The notes under the pieces: generated by a model
Told to the model about the DNA's origin: nothing
The model's input: the letters and a program-made list of their open reading frames with translations, nothing else
Databases searched by the model: none
Translations under genes and position numbers: made by a program
NCBI GenBank assembly: GCA_032718475.1
Contig: JAUCBJ010007835.1
Span: 1 to 37,166, forward strand
Reading direction: 5' to 3'
Length of the DNA: 37,166 nucleotides
Origin: Nemertoderma westbladi
Taxonomy: Eukaryota > Xenacoelomorpha > Nemertodermatida > Nemertodermatidae
Shown here: in pieces, positions 1 through 9,268 of the stretch
How positions within the stretch are numbered: position 1 is the first letter of the stretch
Layout of the letters: every line of letters starts with the position of its first letter

Positions 1-592
1 CGTGTCACAGCGTGACATTTGACTATTTTTTAACTTTTGGCGCCTTGCTATATTTTACAAGATAGTATTTTGTAAAAGATTTCACTTGATATTTTTGCAA
101 GAGATACCATTGATTCATTATAACAATAAAAAATTCTGAAATCACTTTGTAAAAATACTGAAAAGACACTACATAACAAAAAGTCACAGCGTGACAGAAA
201 TCGGACATCAATAAACACTGCTCAAATGTTAATGTAAAGTTCTGCTCTCCAGGAGATTGTTTTGCTTTAAAACGTTTTGTGCTTTTATATTAACAACAGA
301 TAAATAAAAAAGTAATGTAGTTAAATACTTGTTGGTTTTTTCCTTGTATAGCCATACCCTTTAACTGTTTTTAATCCTTGTCACAGCGTGACGTCACGGT
401 GTGATGCTATTTGTCTGCCATCATTAGAACACACTTCTAGCAGTCATATGACACTGATATTAATACCATTTGAACCACAATGATAGACTTAGTGGGGATA
501 TACACATTCAGAATGGGGATGCAGTTATTATTTCTCGAGATATTGTAAAGAGGCTAGGGTATAGAGGGTAAAGAGACTTGGGTATAGAGCAA

Positions 593-917
593 GTGATTAT
601 TTAGAAACAATATCAAATGTAATTATTTTGAAACAATATCAAATGTAATTCATTTAGAAGCAATATCAAATGTAATTATTTAGTAACAATATCAAATGTA
701 ATTATTTAGAAACAATTTGAAATGTAATTATTTAGAAACAATTTCAAATGTAATTATTTAAAAGCAATATCGAATGTAATTATTTAGAAACAATATCAAA
801 TGTACTAGGTAATTATTTAGAAACGATATCAAATGTAATTATTTAGAAACAATATCAAATGTAATTATTTAGAAACAATATCAAATGTAATTATTTAGAA
901 ACAATATCAAATGTAAT
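593..917. repeat. 26-bp tandem repeat, about 12 copies
   Basis: The AT-rich unit reads AATTATTTAGAAACAATATC followed by AAATGT. About 12 copies stand head to tail with a few substitutions, and a 7-base insertion (ACTAGGT) separates two of them near 806. The array lies inside the left transposon, between its subterminal palindromes and the end of the transposase gene. The downstream 940-1043 stretch holds two shorter duplications, one of AACCATGGCTAAAGA and one of a CTTTCGGGTTGCA segment. Confidence 0.9.
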
Positions 918-1043
918 TTATTTAAAAAATTTATGGTATTATTAACCATGGCTAAAGATCTGTTAAACCATGGCTAAAGAGTCTAGAGTTCTATAAAATC
1001 TAGAATTTTAGTACTTTCGGGTTGCAGAGTGTTCTATAAAAGT

Positions 1044-2717
1044 CTAGAATCTTAATTCCTTTCGGGTTGCACAGAAGAGATGTAGAACACGTTTATATTC
1101 TGCTGCATCTAGAGAATGAATTAGTAAGCGTTGAGTTCCAGCTATAAGTTGAGGCTCTTTAATTTCACAAAGTTTATGAGTATAGTTGTACTGTTTAACA
1201 TGGTCATTGCTAGCTGAGGATGGGACAAAACGATTGGGGCCAATCACCTTCATAAAACTAATATCTACCAGTTGATCACCATTCCCACTATCTACAACTT
1301 TTTCAATACACCCGGGTACAAAGTTATCATCGTATATTGCAGCTAACCAGGAACCTATGAGAGGAGCTTTCACACAGTTCACACTACGTGGTGTTTCACC
1401 TTCAACACAACTTTCCCTTGGTAACTGTGTGAAGGAATTCAAGTCCTCCCCTATACAGTAGGATGCTGAGGAGTATGTTCTCATCTCCAACTTATCCTGA
1501 TAATATCTGAGCTGGTTGGCTTTAAAGATTCCTGGTAAAGGTGGTGCATTCGCAAATATTTCCCCAATCTCGCCTTCAACCAGTGAAGCAATTGCTGCAT
1601 GTGATATGAAATTGGCTTTAATAGTACTCTCTGCCTGTAGGAAACTCATGTAAAAGGAATGTGCATCACTAACTGGTGGATCCATTCGTTTAAAAATGTT
1701 AGTAGACACTAGCCGTTTTACTGTTCCCCCAATACCATCAACTGGTCCCTTGCCATGGGAAGTGGCAAAAAAATTCCAGGTTATTTCGATCTTATGTTTC
1801 TTCATCAACCATGGTATAGCTGCAGCAATATACCTGTTCTTAAATTGGTTACTTGGGCCATCAGACCATATGTGTAGCTCGGTGATACCACTCCTTTCTT
1901 CTTTAATCTGTGTCCCAATTATGTGATCCACAAATACAATTATTGAACCTTTGGTATGGTCTAAATCATCTGAAATTACAACTGAGGATATACAATAATC
2001 CTGATTCCAAATACAGGATGGAAATAATGTTACTTGTTTCGAATTCCAATGTGCTGACTGAATTTCATCCTGCCAAAACAGAGAGAAATTTTCCGAGAAA
2101 TCGACTTGCAGAATAGCTACATTGGCTCTTGTAGGAAGTTGGATCTCCAACTTAGTTTTCTGATATTCATCTGACTGCTTTTGCTTAATGAAATAGTGCA
2201 AGATGAATTGTGGTAGAAGTGAGCTAAAGTGATCGTAAAGGACTTCAACAGTTCCATGTTTCCGGACCTTCTCTTCTCGATCCTTGCCATCAAATCCTGT
2301 GGCTTTCTCCCATTGATACCACATTGTCTGTTTTGACTTCAGCTCACTATCGAGTGGATATACTTCATGAAATCCAACTGCGTTATTGCACTTTGAACAC
2401 TCATTATTCCAGCAAATCTCAGTTGGATCGTCACATACAACCTGCAATGGAAACTCATGAGAATATAGTGGAAATTTGTTATCCAGACGATGTAGTACTT
2501 CCAAACACAATATCACATTCTGGTGATACTTGCAGGTGCAAACATTGTGGGGGATTTCGCTTACATGCAGCACTTGCTTTGGCTTCAGATCGGCAAACTT
2601 CGTTTTTTTTACTGGAATAGAAGGGTGAAGCTTTTTAAAGAGACTGTACACTTCCATGACTGTCATTAACAGGTGCCTTTTTTGAAATATATGTTTATCC
2701 CCATTATCATCCCACAC
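1044..2717 (-). CDS. Transposase-like protein, catalytic part (decayed gene)
   Basis: A 557-codon frame that stays open upstream to about 2999; its first residue here is a GTG, so 2717 is not a real start. Three motifs suggest an RNase H-like DDE/D catalytic core: QVDFSENF (Asp about residue 206), WSDGPSNQFKNR (Asp about 286) and SHGKGPVDGIGG (His about 321, Asp about 327). An upstream Cys/His-rich stretch (CTCKYH, then CWNNECSKC) could bind zinc. I do not recognise the named superfamily; the motif layout matches the second transposase at 21696-23651. The N-terminal part lies in another frame at 2861-3178, so the gene looks frameshifted. The function is inferred from motifs and from the flanking palindrome clusters. 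Confidence 0.7.
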   Translation of the reverse strand: MWDDNGDKHIFQKRHLLMTVMEVYSLFKKLHPSIPVKKTKFADLKPKQVLHVSEIPHNVCTCKYHQNVILCLEVLHRLDNKFPLYSHEFPLQVVCDDPTEICWNNECSKCNNAVGFHEVYPLDSELKSKQTMWYQWEKATGFDGKDREEKVRKHGTVEVLYDHFSSLLPQFILHYFIKQKQSDEYQKTKLEIQLPTRANVAILQVDFSENFSLFWQDEIQSAHWNSKQVTLFPSCIWNQDYCISSVVISDDLDHTKGSIIVFVDHIIGTQIKEERSGITELHIWSDGPSNQFKNRYIAAAIPWLMKKHKIEITWNFFATSHGKGPVDGIGGTVKRLVSTNIFKRMDPPVSDAHSFYMSFLQAESTIKANFISHAAIASLVEGEIGEIFANAPPLPGIFKANQLRYYQDKLEMRTYSSASYCIGEDLNSFTQLPRESCVEGETPRSVNCVKAPLIGSWLAAIYDDNFVPGCIEKVVDSGNGDQLVDISFMKVIGPNRFVPSSASNDHVKQYNYTHKLCEIKEPQLIAGTQRLLIHSLDAAEYKRVLHLFCATRKELRF

Positions 2718-2860
2718 AGCGATGGTGTCACGTTTGCCTGGGGCTTGTCTGGAAATATCGTCGCGGGAATAGAACTCTTCAATAATTAAAACATTTTCTT
2801 TTGACAGTTTATTATGAGGTTCTTTTGGTTTATGATCATCAGCTATTTCAAGTTTTGCAC

Positions 2861-3178
2861 TTAATGCAAGCCTCCTAATAACTTCCTTGGGGATTTCGGA
2901 AGGTGACTTGTCACCCGATGCACTGCCCTCCCCAGTGTGCTTATAGATTTGTAGGGGGAAGCTGAGTCCGCTACTGGTATAGGAGTACGGGTTTGATTTT
3001 TAACTTTGTCCCTATGTTTCTGTTGCCTTATCCGATCTCGTAGTCTCACGTATTCCGGTGCGCTTTTCCTCCGCTGCTTTTTCTGTGCCGCCTCTTTGGA
3101 TTTGATATAAGATTCTCCAAACTTTTCTTTTTGTTTCGCTCGGTATCGTTTCTGTCTTTCAGCATGTGTTAAAGGCAT
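2861..3178 (-). CDS. N-terminal part of the same transposase, out of frame
   Basis: A 105-codon ORF starts with ATG at 3178. Residues 1-60 are very basic (MPLTHAERQKRYRAKQKEKF, then repeated Lys/Arg), as expected for a DNA-binding start of a transposase. Near its end LPKSPRK is followed by an out-of-frame tail and stop. The other frame continues at the same point with V-I-R-R-L-A and runs into the catalytic ORF. The two frames are both open over about 2861-2999. A single-base change near 2880-2885, a short intron or a sequencing error would all explain the break; I favour a decayed copy. Confidence 0.6.
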   Translation of the reverse strand: MPLTHAERQKRYRAKQKEKFGESYIKSKEAAQKKQRRKSAPEYVRLRDRIRQQKHRDKVKNQTRTPIPVADSASPYKSISTLGRAVHRVTSHLPKSPRKLLGGLH

Positions 3179-3837
3179 TTCTTATCTAGGAATTTTATAT
3201 TGTCAATCAAATACTGATAAACCAAGTAGGCCTATAAAGCTACATAGACAGATAGAGTAGGGTCATTACATAGGCTAGCCTCTCTAACAAAGTGAAGAAT
3301 CCTGCCTAACACTACTAAGGATATATTTTAAACAATAAAACCAATATTTAAGAAAGCCTACTTCACAATATGGACTACAATATAACATTTACCTTCAATG
3401 TCAGACTGAGCATAATTATAGACAGAAAGAAAGTAGTATCCACCAATACAGCAATTAACAGGCCTGCAGTTGTGGATGTATCAAATATCTGGCCCAGCCA
3501 ACAGGTGTGTAGCATTGGATGCAAATTAGGCCTACCAGTCAGCCATTACCGGTACCATGTACTGTACTGTCCTTGACATTTCACCATTTCTTGAAAAAAA
3601 TTAAATTTGGCGCAATTTTTTATACATGAAGTTAAAGGTTATGAATTGTCACGGTGTGACACAGATAATAGTGTCACAGCATGACTGATTTTATTCATAA
3701 AAAAAATCACTTATTTATGTTATCTGTGGTCTAATACATTCATATTTACTGTTTCATATACGATATTTTGTAGATCAGAAAGAAAAACGGGTAATTATGA
3801 TTTATTCTTCAATTATTTAAAAAAAGGTGTATAAAAA
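3179..3837. other. Transposon upstream region
   Basis: Non-coding DNA between the transposase start and the outermost right-hand palindromes. It would hold the promoter and 5' untranslated region of the minus-strand transposase; I see no clear TATA box. A short plus-strand ORF at 3370-3576 has no recognisable motif. Two AGGCCTA-type octamers lie at about 3230 and 3531. Confidence 0.4.
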
Positions 3838-3866
3838 GTCACACCGTGACAAGTCACAGCGTGACA

Positions 3867-4230
3867 TAGTGAGGACAACTTTTAATTCCGAAAATTGAAT
3901 AAGTCGTGGCTATTATTGATATTATAACATCTCAATTACAAAATAAGACATAGAACCATACAAAAATTCATTTAATATCAAAAAATGTATTGCTCAGGTA
4001 TACAGGGCAAGCCTAGAAAGTGGTATAACATTTATGAAATTCAAAACTAAAAAAAGTATAAAAGTTAGGCAATTTGCCATGCTATTAAGTTTTTAAGTTG
4101 ACTAGCTGTTCAAAATGTGTTTTTAGATTCTGAAAATATAGCATATTAGCTTCAATTTAAGATATAAAACTTGCAATTTCAAGTATTATGAAATTTCGGT
4201 GCCAATGTCTGCTTTCGCGTGGAAATGCTG
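3867..4230. other. AT-rich non-coding spacer
   Basis: No ORF with recognisable motifs, RNA gene or repeat was seen. It separates the left transposon from the 34-bp minisatellite. If the Miro gene extends leftward, this is intron sequence. Confidence 0.4.
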
Positions 4231-4590
4231 TGATATCCCTGGTTGTGTTGGATACGGTACTCTCTGATATCCCTGATTGTGTTGGATACGGCACTCTCTG
4301 ATATCCCTGGTTGTGTTGGATTCGGTACTCTGCTGATATCCCTGGTTGTGTTGGATACGGTACTCTGCTGATATCCCTGGTTGTGTTGGATACGGTACTC
4401 TCTGATATCCCTGGTTGTGTTGGATACGGTACTCTCTGATATCCCTGGTTGTGTTGGATGCGGTACTCTCTGATATCCCTGGTTGTGTTGGAAACGGTAC
4501 TCTGTTGATATCCCTGGTTGTGTTGGATACGGTACTCTCTGATATCCCTGGTTGTGTTGGATACGGTACTCTCTGATATCCCGGGTTGAG
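4231..4590. repeat. 34-bp minisatellite, about 11 copies
   Basis: The units start with TGATATCCCTGGTTGTGTTG and continue through GATACGGTACTC. Starts are at 4231, 4265, 4299, 4334 and 4369, then roughly every 34-35 bp to 4574. Some units carry an extra base (TCTGCTGATAT). Because 34 is not a multiple of 3, successive copies are read in different frames, so two overlapping minus-strand ORFs (4157-4647) cross the array as repetitive peptides. I do not regard them as genes. Confidence 0.92.
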
Positions 4591-4799
4591 GAACTGCAAA
4601 TAACATGTTCCTTTTTCTCGAGATCTGTAAATCCAAATAAATACCATGAAATTTTAGACCCTAATACAGAATTCCGAGCTGTACAAGTTGATTTTTGGAA
4701 TCTACATCGAATTTTGAATCTACTTGGTCTGGGATGGTTTTCAGAAAATATTTTTGAAAAATTTTACTTGTAAAACAACCTTAAATAATTAATTTTAAA

Positions 4800-4975
4800 A
4801 ATGCTATTAAAATGGTTTGTTTTGTTGTCAGTTTTCTGCTCTCGGTTGTCTGCGGTCGGTTGTCTGCTGTCGTTTGTCTGCTTTCGGTTCTCTGCGAGTC
4901 TGCGGTCGGTTGTTTGCTGTCTTCTGTCTGCTATTGTGTCGGTTGTCTGCTGCCGGTTGTGTGCTGTCGGCGTAA
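4800..4975. repeat. Degenerate GGTTGTCTGCTGTC repeat
   Basis: Irregular copies of a roughly 14-23 bp motif (GGTTGTCTGCTGTC and variants) fill this stretch. Two overlapping plus-strand ORFs here are Val/Leu/Cys-rich by-products of the repeat. A donor-like AAAAG|GTAAGT lies just downstream at 5100-5109, but no convincing exon goes with it. Confidence 0.6.
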
Positions 4976-5507
4976 CGTTTACACCGCCCGTCTTATTTGA
5001 TTACTTATACTTCTTCAATGCCATCGACTTTTCTGCTTTTTAAAAATTGAATTTCCGAATTTCAATGTGGTGTGTATATTTTTATCAGACGGAAGTCATA
5101 AAAGGTAAGTGGTGAAACATTTTTCAGAAGCACATTGACTTGACATCTAGATGTCGACCAAACCAATGATATAAAGCTAACCCCTCAACTATCGCTCGAG
5201 GTAGCGGCAGTTGGAAAGTTGATATTTTGCACTTCTATATGTCGGACAATGATTTAATATTTGGTTTTTCGTATTCGAAAATTATGATTTATTGTGGTTA
5301 GAATAGAACCTTCAAAACGTTTCGTTATTATTTGTCGAGATATTCAATCGAAGGTGTACGCTGGCTTAATCCAATGTAGGCTCGTCTATGTCAGAGAGAG
5401 TCACTGCGTAGGCCAGCCCTAACATTAGTTCGTTGCTAACGTACGTACAGTTCCGGTTTGTGGTTCCTAGGGTCCATTCGGCTAATTAATTAATTATCAT
5501 TATTCAG

Positions 5508-6338
5508 GTACCAACAAACGATAAGTGTTGGATAACCCGGCAAGGCTACATGGCTAAATGGACACTGATGGCGTACCTGGAGGTTGTCCGTACCATGGAG
5601 TACCTGGCCTACCTGGGCTACATTGCGGGCGAGAATGACTGCCAAACTTCCGCGGTGACAGTGACCCGAGAGCGGAGGGTGGACCTGGAACGCAGGTCTA
5701 CCAACCGAACTGTGTTCCATTGCGCGGTGCTGGGTCCCAGAACCTGCGGGAAGACGGGATTCCTCCAAGGGCTGCTGGGCAGACGGCTCAAGTACCAACA
5801 GTCGTTAAACCGGGAGGATATACCGCGTTACACGATCAATACGGTGCCGGTGTACGGGCAGGATAAGTACTTGATACTCCATGAGGTTACTGTGGGTATA
5901 GCGGATAACTTCGATAAACGCGATCTCGATTGCGACGTGGTCGCCTTGCTCTATGATGTATCGGATCCCAAGAGTTTCGGTTGCGTCGCTCGCATTTATA
6001 AACAGTACCTTATCGACGCGCGTATACCTTGTCTGATCGTGGCCTGTAAGTCGGACCTGCCCTCGGCGGCGCAGGAGTACCAGGCCACCCCGGCTCGCTT
6101 CGCTAGACTATTCCGACTTACCGAGTTGCAGAGGTTCAGTTGTCTGGGCGACGTGGACTCCGAGGTCTACGTGAAGTTGGCCACCCTCGCCGCCTACCCC
6201 CATCTCGCGTTGGGTCAGTCGCTACGTAGGAGCGGCAAGCTGGGGTTCACCGGCGGTCGTTTGTTTACTTTCGGTTGCTTGGTTACCATCTCGGCTCTGT
6301 GTTACTTCGGTTATCGACTATTGAGGTCACCGCGTTGA
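5508..6338 (+). CDS. RHOT1: Mitochondrial Rho GTPase Miro, last coding exon
   Basis: This encodes the C-terminal 276 residues of Miro, the tail-anchored outer-mitochondrial-membrane GTPase that links mitochondria to kinesin/dynein adaptors. The exon opens after a TTATTCAG acceptor (5500-5507), with an in-frame TAA just upstream, and ends in TGA. Residues 1-45 match the region after EF-hand 2 (WITRQGY, TMEYLAYLGY). The second GTPase domain has a P-loop GPRTCGKT (76-83) and a KSDL guanine-specificity motif (181-184). A membrane helix (about 253-269) is followed by the short basic tail YRLLRSPR, the usual tail anchor. Family members are about 600-660 residues, so the first GTPase domain and EF-hands must lie in exons not found here. 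Invertebrates usually have one Miro gene; RHOT1 versus RHOT2 cannot be decided. Confidence 0.93.
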   Translation, partial: VPTNDKCWITRQGYMAKWTLMAYLEVVRTMEYLAYLGYIAGENDCQTSAVTVTRERRVDLERRSTNRTVFHCAVLGPRTCGKTGFLQGLLGRRLKYQQSLNREDIPRYTINTVPVYGQDKYLILHEVTVGIADNFDKRDLDCDVVALLYDVSDPKSFGCVARIYKQYLIDARIPCLIVACKSDLPSAAQEYQATPARFARLFRLTELQRFSCLGDVDSEVYVKLATLAAYPHLALGQSLRRSGKLGFTGGRLFTFGCLVTISALCYFGYRLLRSPR

Positions 6339-7351
6339 CCTTCTGCAGTGCCATTGCTAGCAATATGTATATAACTCTAGGTAGATTGAGCGATATACAC
6401 GTGCTATTATGAAATATTCTCGATGAATTCCTTGTGTGTAGACTAGAAGATTTAATTTTATTAACATCCAAAGTTTACATTCAGTTTTGTGCAAATTTAT
6501 GACGTTTGATTAGCAAACTTACTAATTTTATTCTGTCAGTTTTAATTAACTGTACGTATCAACTACCAACTGATTGCGAGACGTTATTGTTGAGACCCTT
6601 TGATATAAAATCATTGTACTTAAAAAAAAACTTTACTGTAGGAACCTCGGATAATGAAAACCATCAGTTTTCGGAATGTTTCAGAAGATGGAGTCACATA
6701 TAGTATTTGTACACAAGTCGGTAGCTTTGGTATTAGTTTTAGCTACATGTATTGACCACGGTGTCTAGAACATTGTTGTAACCAACTGTGCCCGAATGCG
6801 TGCAGTAGTGAGGTAATAATTTCAGAACGGTAGTGATTTTAACTTGTTACATTCGATATTTTACTTGACTGCATTAATCAAATAATATGTTTCCTGTTAA
6901 ATTTAAATCCACCAAAAAAGTGGTTGACATCTATTATTATAATCTATTCTCGTTTATTTACCGTGTAACTCTATAGTCTTGGAACAACTTATCTGGAATA
7001 TTATTTTTGATTTTTTTTCTAAATATTACCGTATTTTATTTTAACTCACAATTTGATATTTTATGCAATTGTATTCCTTGAATTTACTCACCGGCACCGC
7101 ACCGGAAATTTAAAACTTTATAGTTTACTTCGCCGTATTCAATACGTTACGTAATAATATTATTGTAATGTTGTTTATAAATGATTCTTTTTTTTATACA
7201 GTGAATTGTAAATTTCAATATACATTACAAATAACTAACTTCCTTTTAATTCTACTCAAAGAGCTCTGGGAAATATGTGGCGGGGGGCTGGACGCAAATC
7301 CCATCTTGGCGAAATTAAAATTTCGCCTCAATGTTAAATTCTTCATTTAAG
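6339..7351. other. RHOT1: Miro 3' UTR and AT-rich spacer
   Basis: The 3' untranslated region of the Miro gene must begin here. No strong AATAAA signal follows within several hundred bases, so the transcript end is not fixed. ORFs in this stretch are short and motif-free, and no RNA gene was recognised. Confidence 0.4.
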
Positions 7352-7408
7352 TAAAGGAGCAGGTTACAATGACACGTTATTCTAACCAAAACAATAAACT
7401 AAAGTCAA
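7352..7408 (+). repeat. Solo copy of the 12.3-12.8 kb foldback arm
   Basis: AAAGGAGCAGGTTACA and then AACCAAAACAATAAACTAAA, in the same order and spacing as in the right arm of the foldback element near 12641-12700. This shows that the arm is a dispersed repeat. Confidence 0.65.
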
Positions 7409-7701
7409 TTGAACAGGTTACAGTTTTATTTTTGGCAGTAATCAGCTGTTATTTATTTGCGTTGAATTTCCCCTGGAGATGGATTAAATTTTATTGCGTG
7501 AAAATAAAAATCCCCCCCCCCCCCCCATTATCTGGGCAAATATACTAAATATATTCTGCAAGGGACGGAAAGGTGAAGGAAATCCCAAAATGGTAATCTT
7601 TTGAAAAGTTTACTTAATGGAATTTAGACCATAGCTCTAATTATAGCGGAAGGGTTTACTTCAAAGATCACCTAGGGTGGTGAACAACATACATTCCTTG
7701 G

Positions 7702-8458
7702 GGGGCATCCATAAAGGACATCCGAGGTCAGGAGGGGGGTGGAGGGAGTCTTCCAAATCCAGACATCTTCGGATAGGGGGGGGGGGGGGGGGGGGGTGGG
7801 GAGTCTTCCAAATCCAGACATCTTCGGACAGGGGGGGTTGGCTAAATTCGGACGTCTGATTTTTTTATTTTTTATATTTATCATAATATGCTATAATATT
7901 AATTTATCACTGTATCGAAAATTGGCTACCAGATTTGCAATACCATACCAGTAGAGTCCGAATAAGTAGCCACATTGTTGGCATTATATACTGGTTGGTG
8001 ACAGACCCCTACTACATTATTTCGTGTTATTAAGCCTACGTTTATACTAGACTGACTGCACGATCTAAAACGATAAAGACTGAACAAGGCTAAATGCTAC
8101 TTCAGATAGGGAGAATCAAAAAACAATAATTAATAATTTAATAATTAATAAAAACATTAATTCAACAATAATTGAATTTAATTTAATAATTTAATTAATA
8201 ATTCAATAGTTTATCGGTACAATACAACAAGCAGTTGCACGACTTAAACACAATTAATTATTATTTTCGTTTCTCTGCCAATAATAATATGAAGTTGCAG
8301 CAATTATAGTGGCAGTCAGTTGTTACCTTTTATGTCTTGTGAATTCGGACGTCCGAAGTGGGGGGGGGGGGGGTTGGTAAAAACCGCACAAGCTTGGACA
8401 TGGGGAGGGGGGAGGTCTGAAAATCGGGAATTTACTCGGACGTCGTTATGGATGCCCC
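7702..8458. mobile_element. Non-autonomous DNA transposon (MITE), CTTGG target duplication
   Basis: The left end GGGGCATCCATAAAGGACAT and the reverse complement of the right end (GGGGCATCCATAACGACGTC) form imperfect terminal inverted repeats. CTTGG directly flanks both ends (7697-7701 and 8459-8463), consistent with a 5-bp target duplication. The interior contains two copies of GTCTTCCAAATCCAGACATC separated by a poly-G run, then an AT-rich core, then a second poly-G run (8360-8373). There is no transposase ORF. The superfamily was not identified. Confidence 0.75.
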
Positions 8459-8953
8459 CTTGGCTTAATGAGCCTAAAAATAATCCCATTCATAATAGTG
8501 AAATTACGTGGTTTAAGATGCGTATGTAAGTAATATGTAGTGCGATTTTTTTAATTACTTTTAATTAACTTTTTTTAATTATTTTTTTATACTACACTTT
8601 TTATCGTTCATGATTCGATCTCGTTACTGCCTTGTGCTTCTGCTACAACAAAACAATTATTGTACCTTTACGATTGTTACGAAATCGTATGCACCACGCA
8701 AGGCGGTTGGTTGTATTGTATAGGCTTAATACATACAAATACATATATTATACTGATTAATGGATTAATGATACACACTAATTATTAACCTATTATTATT
8801 TGTCATCTTAGAGGGAGCCAAGTTATTTGTTTTTATGTAGCAAAATTATGGCATCCGCCCGCAGGCCATTACATATTTCATTGAGGATTGCAAACACTAT
8901 GCCACATTATCTCTAACGTACTTTGCACATAGATAGCAAATCCAACATTGCAG
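8459..8953. other. AT-rich spacer upstream of the CREB3-like promoter
   Basis: No gene, RNA or strong repeat was recognised. It leads into the CCAAT and TATA elements of the next gene, so distal regulatory sites could lie here. Confidence 0.35.
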
Positions 8954-9013
8954 CCAATCCTTGAATTACACTCCAGCTGTGTTCTTCCCTGTTCGTCATT
9001 TTACTATAAATAG
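8954..9013 (+). promoter_or_regulatory. CREB3-like core promoter: CCAAT box and TATA box
   Basis: CCAAT at 8954-8958 lies about 47 bp before a strong TATA box, TATAAATAG (9005-9013). An inverted CCAAT (ATTGG) follows at about 9031. Transcription would start near 9035-9045, giving a 5' UTR of roughly 230 bases before the ATG at 9269. The spacing is typical of animal TATA promoters; the assignment rests on position and consensus only. Confidence 0.6.
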
Positions 9014-9268
9014 TTGGATTGCATCGCTGCCATTGGTCAATCTATTCCTGAATCTTGCATCAGGTTCCAACGTGGAGGTTTCATGTTGGGTTGAGTTTGA
9101 TAAATTGTTGCCTTGGCTGATGTGGGCATTTATTATTAGGAGGTTTGTTCACAATGTTTGTTTGTTTTTAAGTGAGAAACTTTTTATTCCATCGTGTAAC
9201 GAATTCAAATTAATTAAGTGAACTGGTGTAAGTTTTCGAAATAAATATTCGTATTAAATATTTCAATC

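Larger units (their letters stand above)
1..3866 (-). mobile_element. DNA transposon, left end probably cut by the window edge
   Basis: A minus-strand transposase gene (1044-3178) lies between two clusters of the 13-bp palindrome GTCACNNNGTGAC. Left copies are at 4-16, 183-195 and 380-392, with a one-mismatch copy at 393-405. Right copies are at 3648-3660, 3673-3685 (one mismatch), 3838-3850 and 3853-3865. Such repeated subterminal motifs are usually transposase-binding sites. I could not define a unique terminal inverted repeat or target duplication, so the boundaries are approximate and the element may begin before base 1. An internal 26-bp tandem repeat occupies 593-917. The superfamily was not identified. 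Confidence 0.7.

Noticed and set aside
1696-2620. Plus-strand ORFs at 1696-1926, 1910-2116 and 2324-2620
   Set aside because: They are antisense shadows of the left transposase.
5100-5109. AAAAG|GTAAGT as the donor of an upstream Miro exon
   Set aside because: No preceding open sequence resembles Miro, so a good donor consensus alone is not enough.
5490-5798. 102-codon minus-strand ORF over the Miro exon
   Set aside because: Antisense shadow of a well-supported conserved exon.
7461-7530. Possible further homology to the left flank of the 12.3-kb foldback (AATTTCCCCTGGA)
   Set aside because: The shared text is short and in an orientation that is not collinear with the arm match at 7352-7408.
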